A DNA stretch of 7,114 nt from Actinomycetota bacterium (GTDB lineage Bacteria > Actinomycetota > Acidimicrobiia > Actinomarinales > Actinomarinaceae). The notes under the pieces are model-generated. The model made no database searches. It was not told where the DNA came from and saw nothing but the letters and a program-made list of their open reading frames with translations. A program made the translations under genes and the position numbers. How positions within the stretch are numbered: the stretch's first letter is position 1; the number at the start of each line of letters is the position of its first letter. This document shows, piece after piece, positions 1 through 7,005 of the stretch. Location: contig PBPX01000062.1 in assembly GCA_002724835.1 (NCBI GenBank), positions 1 to 7,114 of the forward strand, in the 5' to 3' direction.

Positions 1-3000
1 AATAATAACTGTCTACCAGGAGTATCATTTCTAATATCTAATGAAACTGGGGATACTGCATTAAAAGATCTTCCTATAATATTCCAATTTCTAATAGGTT
101 TACCATTTAATATATCACTTTTTTCTGGTAGTTTATCTCCAGCAAAAGGTTCTAAAAATTGGTTTCTGTTTCTTATTGAATCCCACATATCAGAATTTAA
201 TTCTTTCATGTGTGGATTAACCCATTTACCAAACTCATTTCTTAAACCTGCAAGTGGTACACTATTATTTAATATATTAGCACCTGCTTTATTTAAGGCA
301 CCTGGTTTCATTTGTGCAATTTGCATCATCTGATCTAAACCAGACATATATGTTTTACCTGTTAAACCTCTACCTATAACAAATGCAGCAGCTTGTAAAC
401 GTTTCTCAGCCCACTCACTACCCATAAGTTCCATGTTATCACCTATATCAGCAATAGCAGAGAAGATAGTATTATAAGGTTCTAATGTAGTATAATCAAA
501 TCCTACATCACCTATATATACATGGTTAGGTTTCCACCCTGCATTAATCCAATTCTGTTTAAGCTGTCTATCAGCAGGACCATTACCAGTTAACTGTCCA
601 GCCATGTACATACCTGCAAAGGCTGTAACTGTAGCTGCACCAACTGCCTGTCTACCTGCAAATAGGTTTTTAGCATTAGCTAAATCATTAGCATTTTCAA
701 TGCCATACTTAAATAGAGGAGTGAAATCATCACCTGTATGTCTAAGTATATCTATTGATTCCTTATGTAACGCACCAAGTAATGGGGTGTTTTTATATGT
801 AAAGTTTAATCCATTAATACCTGTTCTAGCAAATAGATAGAAAGGTCTTACTAATGGTTTATCCTTTAATAAGTTATCTAACTCCTTAGACCAACCTGTT
901 AATTCAGATGTTAATGTTACTTCTTTAAACTGTTTATTTAACCAAGCATCATGTCCTAAATCTAAATTACCATCAGCATCTAGAAGGTTTTTATAATGAA
1001 TATCTTCAGCTTGCTTCATAAGATCTGCAGAGAATTCAACATGATCTCTACCAGCAACTTCTAAAGCTTGCCTCATTCCTATCTCTTTAGATCTAGCTCT
1101 AGCTAATAACCACTTAAATGTATCATCAGTAGCTGCTAAAGCACGTGGAGACCAACTAAGTAGTTTATTATTATTAAGATTCCTAGCTATATTTGCTAAA
1201 TAGAAAGCAGCTTTATCACCTGTATTACCGTTTTTCTCTGTCCACTCACCAAATAAATGCCAATTAGCATCTCCTCTAGTCATCGGTTCAGAGTATCTAG
1301 TTCGAATATCAGCTATATCTGCATTAAATTTAGATTTTAAACTTTTTCTAAATACTTCTGTTGCTTCTGGTATAAGTTCAAACATACCTTTAAGCTTTGC
1401 AATAGAAGCTTTCTGGCTTGCTACATCACCAGTAAACGGTCTTCTAAGTGTAGCTCCAGCTGCTTCATTAATAGCATTTAGATAAGAGTTAGTAGTTGTA
1501 CCAAGTAAAGCTCTAAGAGGTGTTTTAGGGCCACTAAGTATGCTATTTACCATAACACCTTGTAGTTCTGTTATTAAAGCACCTGTCTTAACTTTACCAT
1601 TAAACTCTCCTCCACTAATCTTTTGTCTCATCCAAGCATCAAAATCTTTCCAATTATGGATATCATTAGATACTTTAAATACATCCAAGATACCTTCAGC
1701 TAATTCATCAGAGTCACTATTCTCTAGCATCTGCATCATTAACCTAACACCATCTTGTGATTCTTGGTTAAGTTTAACTGATCTTTCTGCTACAATTTCT
1801 TCTATCTCTCTAATCATATCTGGTGTTAAATCTCCACCAGCATCTTTCATTCTCTTTGTAGCAAGATCCCAAGTAAACTGAGTCTTCTTAACTTCTGCTA
1901 AACCCATTGTAAGGTTCTTAGCAATATTACGCATAGGACCATCTTTAGCAAAGATATCTCCTTTACCTAATTGCTCACCTGTTGCATCAGCATAATCTCT
2001 TAATCGTTTTAGAAGTGATTGATTAACAGCATCTGCTACTTGCATATTTTTTACAACAAACTTTTTAACATCATCTAATTGTTTGCCTGGTTTAAGTTCA
2101 GTATTAAAAATCCTTGCATCCCAGAATTCTTCTGGACTTAATCTACCAGCATCACGACCCATTACTTCTTTGATGCTTTCTAATGTACCTCTACTCCAAT
2201 TACCAAATCTTCTTTGTAATGGATTGAGTTTAGATAATTCATCAGCAAATACAGGGTTATTCCAGAATTCATCAAATTTATTATCTAACCAGAAATCAGG
2301 TATACCAGACTTACTAAACTCTGCTCGTTCAATAGGTGTAAAGATTTCATCTACACTACCACCTTCTATACCAATTTGACCTCTGATTTCATCAGCTTGA
2401 TTTCCTATATTATATACATCATTTCTGATACCTGCTTTACCTTGACCAGCCATATAATCATCATTCTTGTAACCACCGAATGGAGAATCTAATTCACCAT
2501 CTGCAGCCCAAGGATCATTCCATTTACTTCCTGGACCTTCAGCAGCCATCTTTATTTGATCTTCAGCAGCATTTTCAATATCACCTAATACTTGATTACG
2601 TGCTCTCCAAATGTCTTCTGGAGCTTGAAACTTAGGTTTAGCTCTTGTACTGGATTGCATTATTTTCCAGTTTTCTGGACCCATTTGACGTGCTACTTTT
2701 CCAAGACTTCTAAATAATATATTACCTGCTAATAAACCACCAGAATCCCATGCCATTTCACCACGCATAAATTCTAGTTTTCTACTCCATGGACTTTCCA
2801 TACCATGAGCTAATTGTAAGCCACTTACATTCATCTCTGGATGAGCATCTAATATTGCTTTAGTCTCTTTACTGCTATGGAACGTCTGCATAGCATTACT
2901 ATTTATATCTGTAAATATATTAGTTGGAATAGTTTCAGTAGCCCAAGTAAAAGCAATAGCCTTACCACCAGTAGCAACAAATCCAACAGGATTTGCCATA

Positions 3001-4019
3001 GTTATATTAGTAGCAGCTCCAGGATAAAAGAAACTAGCTGCAATAGCTGGAGAATACCTACCCAATTCAAACATGATTGGATCACTCCAGACTCTGTTAA
3101 CTGGGTTTCTAACAGCGTATCCTAATGAATCTGGGTTTTTATGATTTAAAATTATATCATCTAATACAGCATCTTTTGATTCGAATGCATCTTCATTAAA
3201 CCAGTCATCACCTGTTCCTAAGAACTTTTCACTTTGAGCAAAACCTGCAGTAACTTTTTCAAATCCACTTAAGAATCCAGCAGTTGTTTCAGTCAAACCT
3301 GCTAAAGACGAGGCTCTAGCTTGTTCACCATCCAACTCATCTTCTGGGCCTAGTATACCTTTTCTACGCTGATGATAATAAGGGATCATAGGAGTAAGAT
3401 TAGCAATCGCACCTAAACGTGCTCTGAAATCTTTATTTTCTAAACTTGTTAACCACTTATCTGTTAGTTCTCGCTCTCTTTCAGGAGAAATTGGTCCCAT
3501 TCTAGAGGTATCAAACCAATCTGAGAAACCTATCTCACCATCTTTATTACGATCAAACTTAGCTGTAAGTCTTTCACTATTACGTAAAGTAGTAACAAGT
3601 TCTAATGTAGCTTCTAGGTTTATATCTCCACCAGCTTTATGATATTTTTCAAATGGTTGTCTTTCTTCATCATCATATTGTAAATGAACATTAGCTCTAT
3701 CAGCTAGTTGTGCATCTACACCAGTAGCTAGTACTTCTTGTACATTAACTAAGCCTGTAGTAGGGTCTTCTTGAAACCTATTAGGGCCATAAGTTTTAGC
3801 TGCTTCTTCTACTTCTGGAGTAACAACTTCAGTCTCTTCTGGTAACATGCCTTCGGCTTGTTCAGCTTGAGCTTGATTCTCTTCTTCTATTTGAACAGGT
3901 GTTCTCCAGTCTTCTTCAGGGTAAGCATTTTGGATTTCTTCTACTTGATCATCATACCCTTCTACTTCCATAGTGGTATCTGTATTTTCGATACCTGGAT
4001 CAAATGTTAATTCATCCAT
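1..4019 (-). CDS. gp16: gp16-like internal virion (core/ejection) protein, C-terminus cut off by window edge
   Basis: The frame is open from the ATG at 4019-4017 to the window edge: 1,339 residues without a stop, C-terminus missing. T7 gp16 has 1,318 residues, so this homologue is longer. The role, by position after gp14 and gp15 and by size, is the large internal core protein, ejected to form the inner-membrane end of the DNA channel. Visible parts: a very acidic, Gln/Glu-rich residues 1-75; an EF-hand-type loop at 156-167; a hydrophobic Gly/Ala-rich stretch around P324-W359, possibly membrane-active; a long mixed middle; and a C-terminal region resembling marine podovirus gp16 proteins, with RPFYLFARTGIN at 1058-1069, a hydrophobic run near 1120-1143, LTGNGPADR at 1143-1151, and a following W...GW.PN...EP pattern to about 1181. 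I see no T7-type lytic transglycosylase motif near the N-terminus and no cysteine in the translated part. The start is set by a strong Shine-Dalgarno sequence and a TAATG junction with gp15. Family assignment is firm; domain roles are inferred. Confidence 0.88.
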   Translation of the reverse strand, partial: MDELTFDPGIENTDTTMEVEGYDDQVEEIQNAYPEEDWRTPVQIEEENQAQAEQAEGMLPEETEVVTPEVEEAAKTYGPNRFQEDPTTGLVNVQEVLATGVDAQLADRANVHLQYDDEERQPFEKYHKAGGDINLEATLELVTTLRNSERLTAKFDRNKDGEIGFSDWFDTSRMGPISPERERELTDKWLTSLENKDFRARLGAIANLTPMIPYYHQRRKGILGPEDELDGEQARASSLAGLTETTAGFLSGFEKVTAGFAQSEKFLGTGDDWFNEDAFESKDAVLDDIILNHKNPDSLGYAVRNPVNRVWSDPIMFELGRYSPAIAASFFYPGAATNITMANPVGFVATGGKAIAFTWATETIPTNIFTDINSNAMQTFHSSKETKAILDAHPEMNVSGLQLAHGMESPWSRKLEFMRGEMAWDSGGLLAGNILFRSLGKVARQMGPENWKIMQSSTRAKPKFQAPEDIWRARNQVLGDIENAAEDQIKMAAEGPGSKWNDPWAADGELDSPFGGYKNDDYMAGQGKAGIRNDVYNIGNQADEIRGQIGIEGGSVDEIFTPIERAEFSKSGIPDFWLDNKFDEFWNNPVFADELSKLNPLQRRFGNWSRGTLESIKEVMGRDAGRLSPEEFWDARIFNTELKPGKQLDDVKKFVVKNMQVADAVNQSLLKRLRDYADATGEQLGKGDIFAKDGPMRNIAKNLTMGLAEVKKTQFTWDLATKRMKDAGGDLTPDMIREIEEIVAERSVKLNQESQDGVRLMMQMLENSDSDELAEGILDVFKVSNDIHNWKDFDAWMRQKISGGEFNGKVKTGALITELQGVMVNSILSGPKTPLRALLGTTTNSYLNAINEAAGATLRRPFTGDVASQKASIAKLKGMFELIPEATEVFRKSLKSKFNADIADIRTRYSEPMTRGDANWHLFGEWTEKNGNTGDKAAFYLANIARNLNNNKLLSWSPRALAATDDTFKWLLARARSKEIGMRQALEVAGRDHVEFSADLMKQAEDIHYKNLLDADGNLDLGHDAWLNKQFKEVTLTSELTGWSKELDNLLKDKPLVRPFYLFARTGINGLNFTYKNTPLLGALHKESIDILRHTGDDFTPLFKYGIENANDLANAKNLFAGRQAVGAATVTAFAGMYMAGQLTGNGPADRQLKQNWINAGWKPNHVYIGDVGFDYTTLEPYNTIFSAIADIGDNMELMGSEWAEKRLQAAAFVIGRGLTGKTYMSGLDQMMQIAQMKPGALNKAGANILNNSVPLAGLRNEFGKWVNPHMKELNSDMWDSIRNRNQFLEPFAGDKLPEKSDILNGKPIRNWNIIGRSFNAVSPVSLDIRNDTPGRQLL
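3519..3554 (-). other. EF-hand-type calcium-binding loop in the gp16-like protein
   Basis: Residues 156-167 read DRNKDGEIGFSD. This fits the 12-residue EF-hand loop: D at 1, N at 3, D at 5, G at 6, a backbone position at 7, I at 8, and an acidic residue (D rather than the usual E) at 12. The flanks are plausibly helical, with an upstream LRNSERLTAKF and a downstream WFD. Only one loop is evident, whereas EF-hands usually pair, so calcium binding is inferred from the pattern alone. It lies just after the acidic N-terminal tail and far from the putative membrane-active segments. Confidence 0.6.
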
Positions 4020-6310
4020 TATGTGACACCTCCTGTGTACCAAATTGGAAGATTCTCAGGTTGATCGAAAACAGAAGTTCCTCTACCAAACCTTTGACCA
4101 TCTCTTAATGAATTCATTGCATATAAACTTGTTTGTTGAGATGGATAATTCATAGCTCTAGAAACTCTTTGATCTACAGCTCTAGACCCACGTGGATCTG
4201 GTATAGTATTGCCATTTGCATCTTCACCTGTGAGCAATTCTAATGCTTTAGGTCTTTCAGCAGGATTCAAACCTTTATGTCCAGCAGCTTTAAGTTGAGC
4301 ATCAACTAAACCCCACCAGCCACCTTGTCTGGCATTTCTACCACGTGCTATACCTTTATAATATTGTAAAGCACCTTTGTCCATATATAGACCTCTACGA
4401 CCATGCTTCTCTACATTGGTTGCAATAGTAGTTATTTGACGATGACCATAATCTCCACCAATAACTTTCGTAGTTACACTAGTTGGATCATCTAATATCT
4501 CTTGTTTAGCACCACGTATTCTAGCTACTCTAAGATGCCCAGGTTTTAATTCCTTTTCAATAGCTTGTCCAGTAATAACATATTTACTACCTTCACCATT
4601 AGCTCTAATTTCTGCAAGTACACCCATTGAATCAGGTATCATTTCACCTGTTTCTTTATCTGTAACTTGTTGAGCATGTAGAGCATGATGACTGGCTTCT
4701 GCTGATGAGTAACCCATAGCAATATATCTATTATATTTCTGAGCATAATCAGCTTTAGCATTCTCCATAGCTTCTACATAAGCAGGACTCTTCTCATTAC
4801 CTTTGATACCCATGTTAGTAAATGCTGTGTCAAGATGAGCTTTAATCTTCTTCTCAGCACCATGTTTCTTAAGAGCTGCTTCTTCTAATCTAGTAGCTTC
4901 TTTTCTATGTTCTAAAGCGGCTTTAGGATGGAATGCATCTAATTGTTCATTAGATATATATCCATTCTGACTAGCCATAAGAGCTTCAATTTGCTGCTTA
5001 TCTTCTCTCTCATCTCTCATACTAGCAGTTTCATATTTAGTAATCTCTGGAGGTATGGGAAGCCCTAATCTACCAAAGTCTCGCTTAATCTCATTTACTC
5101 TTTGAGTACTTAATCCATCTGGATTATTTCTAGCTTCTTTAATGAATTCATTTTTCGTAGCAGTACCAGCTGATTCTAACCATTTTTCTTCAGCATTAAT
5201 TTCTTTGACATAACCTTCTCTAATTTTTCTCTTAATTTCTTGTGTCCTTTTAGGCCATTGTTGAGAGAATGTTGTACCAACCTTTACACCTAATTGTCTG
5301 CACATTTCTACAGACATAGGTTGATCTAATATTTTATTTGCATACTCTGGGTTCTGAAGTTGTACACCATCAGCTATAAGTATTTCTTCTACTGCTTTCC
5401 AAGCACCTGCATTACCTAATAATTTACCATCTGTATCAACAGTAGCAGAATTCACAACTAGCAATTTCTCTACATCAATAGCAGTCTTTTCAGATCTCTG
5501 CCATTCTAACATAGCTTTTTGCTGAGTATTCATAGAAGATTCTATGTTATACCTTTCTCTATATTTAGCCCTTTGAGATTCCTTTGCCTTTTCAATAGCA
5601 GCTTCAGTCTTAGACATCTGTAACATTTCAGGAGAGAATCTATCTACCCCATGTCGTTCTCTAATCTCATCTGCAATTAATTCAATGGCTGCCTGTTTCA
5701 TAGGGAAAGCCATATTATTATCCCTAATCTCTTGAGGCGTGAAGGTGATACCAGCAAGTGTATATTGCTTTGTACTATTCTGTAATTCGTGAGCTAGCTT
5801 ATCTTCAAATGTATCATTAAATACACGTAATTTTTCTTGAGCATAACCTACTTGTTGCCAAGGGGATAGTTGAGCTAATCTATCAGCATCAGGATAGGCA
5901 CTTGTACCAGCAGCATCAAGCAATTGCTTCTTTAGCTTTTGGTATTCCATATCCATAGCTTTAGCATCTTCAAATTCAAATGCTAATTCACCCATCTTCT
6001 GAGCTTCTTCTATGGCATGCATTCTTTTCTGCACTTCACTACCATGCTCTTCTAACCATTTAGCTTTATCAAGTCTAGCTTTTCTAGCAGCAGCTACACC
6101 TTGTGCTTTCTTCTTTTCTATATCATTTTTCTTCCATTCTTGAAGTTCTGTAGAAAAAGGTTCAAGCTTTTCAGTAATATCTCTTACATGATCAATACGT
6201 TCTTGACCACGTATATTAGCAGTACGTGTATTAATGTCACGTTGTTGAGCAGTGACAGAACTTATGTTAGCCTTGAGGCGTTCGATGTTTCTATCGTAGG
6301 ATTTAGACAT
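4019..6310 (-). CDS. gp15: gp15-like internal virion (core/ejection) protein
   Basis: A complete 763-residue protein, close to T7 gp15 (747 aa) and lying between gp14-like and gp16-like genes. In T7, gp15 sits between gp14 and gp16 in the internal core and after ejection forms the periplasmic part of the DNA channel. There is no signal peptide or membrane segment. Residues 1-135 are highly charged and probably helical or coiled coil, with many Lys/Glu/Ala. SPWQQVGYAQEK at 149-160 recalls a motif I associate with marine podovirus gp15 proteins. Long helical stretches continue through the middle. The last 105 residues differ in character: they are Gly/Trp/Pro-rich, start near 659 with NARQGGWWGL, and include HKGLNPAERPKALELLTGED, so they look like a separate folded domain. 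I see one cysteine, in VEMCRQLG. The start has a good ribosome site 8 nt after the gp14 stop. Assignment rests on length, order and general character; sequence identity to T7 is likely low. Confidence 0.87.
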   Translation of the reverse strand: MSKSYDRNIERLKANISSVTAQQRDINTRTANIRGQERIDHVRDITEKLEPFSTELQEWKKNDIEKKKAQGVAAARKARLDKAKWLEEHGSEVQKRMHAIEEAQKMGELAFEFEDAKAMDMEYQKLKKQLLDAAGTSAYPDADRLAQLSPWQQVGYAQEKLRVFNDTFEDKLAHELQNSTKQYTLAGITFTPQEIRDNNMAFPMKQAAIELIADEIRERHGVDRFSPEMLQMSKTEAAIEKAKESQRAKYRERYNIESSMNTQQKAMLEWQRSEKTAIDVEKLLVVNSATVDTDGKLLGNAGAWKAVEEILIADGVQLQNPEYANKILDQPMSVEMCRQLGVKVGTTFSQQWPKRTQEIKRKIREGYVKEINAEEKWLESAGTATKNEFIKEARNNPDGLSTQRVNEIKRDFGRLGLPIPPEITKYETASMRDEREDKQQIEALMASQNGYISNEQLDAFHPKAALEHRKEATRLEEAALKKHGAEKKIKAHLDTAFTNMGIKGNEKSPAYVEAMENAKADYAQKYNRYIAMGYSSAEASHHALHAQQVTDKETGEMIPDSMGVLAEIRANGEGSKYVITGQAIEKELKPGHLRVARIRGAKQEILDDPTSVTTKVIGGDYGHRQITTIATNVEKHGRRGLYMDKGALQYYKGIARGRNARQGGWWGLVDAQLKAAGHKGLNPAERPKALELLTGEDANGNTIPDPRGSRAVDQRVSRAMNYPSQQTSLYAMNSLRDGQRFGRGTSVFDQPENLPIWYTGGVT
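4029..4034 (-). promoter_or_regulatory. Strong Shine-Dalgarno site for the gp16-like gene, with TAATG stop/start overlap
   Basis: The minus strand reads AGGAGG at 4034-4029, then nine bases, then ATG at 4019. The site lies inside the last codons of the gp15-like gene (Gly-Gly-Val-Thr-stop). The stop TAA (4021-4019) and the start ATG (4019-4017) share one base. The strong site and the overlap together suggest translational coupling of gp15 and gp16, which would help keep the core proteins in ratio. It also fixes the gp16 start. Confidence 0.85.
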
Positions 6311-6316
6311 AGGTTA

Positions 6317-6320
6317 CCTC
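6317..6320 (-). promoter_or_regulatory. Shine-Dalgarno site for the gp15-like gene overlapping the gp14 stop codon
   Basis: The minus strand reads TGAGGTAACCTATG. TGA at 6321-6319 ends the gp14-like gene, GAGG at 6320-6317 is the ribosome site, six bases follow, and ATG at 6310 starts gp15. The stop and the ribosome site share bases, so ribosomes finishing gp14 stop directly on the gp15 initiation site, which suggests coupled translation. Confidence 0.8.
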
Positions 6321-7005
6321 ACGCTGTTTGTCTTTGATGCCAAGGCACTTTACCTACACCTGGAGCTGTATTTGCTTTATATGCTTTGAATCCACTGAAC
6401 CCTGATTGAGCTAATCCAAGAACTAAGCCTGCTTTACTAGGTCCACGCTCAAAAGATCTATCTTCTGGCGGTGCAAAACCATGTACTGGTGCAAAAGCTA
6501 CATCCATAAATAACTTATGAGAGTCATTTTTACCAGCTCTCCATTGCTTAGTTTTAGCCATCTCAGTTTCTTTAGTGGCCATTATCTTCTCATGTATAGC
6601 ATGAGCCTTAGCTCGACCTAATTCAAGTACATCTTTACCTATAGTAGCTCTAGCAGCACTAGCACCTGTTTGTTCAGATGCTCCACCTTGATGCATTTTA
6701 GCTATTTTCTCTTCTATTTCTAAATCTTTTGTAGCAAATAATTTCTTTAATTCAAAATCAGTTTCAGACCATTGATCTAACATAGCTGCATAAGTTAGAT
6801 CCTGTTGATAATCTTGTTCCTGTACATCACTTAGATATTGTACATTATCAAGATTAGCTTGGATTTCGTATTCTCTTTGTTTAATGTAATTATTTCTAGC
6901 TTTGGCATTGTTTCGATCTCTAGCAGCAGCAGTTTCAGCGTTGTGTCCTGCTACTTGGCCTGCCATTGATAGGCCCATTGAGATCATTGATACTGGTTCG
7001 CACAC
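6319..7005 (-). CDS. gp14: gp14-like internal virion (core/ejection) protein, GTG start
   Basis: A complete 228-residue protein, slightly longer than T7 gp14 (196 aa). It begins MCEPVSMISMGLSMAGQ, and T7 gp14 also begins with Met-Cys followed by a short Gly/Ala/Met hydrophobic stretch and an Asn-Ala (QNAQAK in T7, HNAETA here). In T7, gp14 is the portal-proximal core protein and the first ejected, ending in the outer membrane. Visible parts: a short hydrophobic segment at 7-20; a long charged, Ala/Glu/Lys-rich helical region about 21-160; and a second hydrophobic, Gly-rich stretch at 191-210 (KAGLVLGLAQSGFSGFKAYK) near the C-terminus. The GTG start at 7005-7003 is chosen because an in-frame TAG lies four codons upstream and because the Met-Cys opening is typical of the family. 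No start candidate (GTG at 7005, or ATG at residues 7, 10 or 14) has a Shine-Dalgarno sequence. The gene overlaps the end of the gp13-like frame by 71 nt and is followed after 8 nt by gp15. Confidence 0.88.
   Translation of the reverse strand: MCEPVSMISMGLSMAGQVAGHNAETAAARDRNNAKARNNYIKQREYEIQANLDNVQYLSDVQEQDYQQDLTYAAMLDQWSETDFELKKLFATKDLEIEEKIAKMHQGGASEQTGASAARATIGKDVLELGRAKAHAIHEKIMATKETEMAKTKQWRAGKNDSHKLFMDVAFAPVHGFAPPEDRSFERGPSKAGLVLGLAQSGFSGFKAYKANTAPGVGKVPWHQRQTA

Noticed and set aside
955..1010. LDADGNLDLGHD in the gp16-like protein as a second EF-hand loop
   Set aside because: It has D-x-D-x-N but Leu at position 6 where Gly is expected, and no acidic residue at position 12. Such DADGN turns are common in phage structural proteins.
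604..3125. Plus-strand open frames at 604-840, 1540-1881, 2083-2379 and 2877-3125
   Set aside because: They lie antisense within the long gp16-like gene, have Ser/Leu/Pro/Ile-rich translations typical of antisense shadows, and show no ribosome sites or family motifs.
1..4019. Reading 1-4019 as a non-coding or gene-poor region because no long closed frame ends there
   Set aside because: The minus frame is open for 1,339 codons. It only lacks a stop because the window ends, and its start, ribosome site and protein features are clear.
4175..4220. DANGNTIPD in the gp15 C-terminus as a second calcium-binding loop
   Set aside because: Position 6 is Thr rather than Gly, position 8 is Pro, and position 12 is not acidic, so it does not fit an EF-hand loop. 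It is more likely a surface turn.
6101..6337. Plus-strand open frame of 78 codons spanning the gp14/gp15 junction
   Set aside because: Antisense to the gp15 start and the gp14 end. Its hydrophobic Phe/Leu-rich look comes from the Lys/Glu-rich codons on the other strand.
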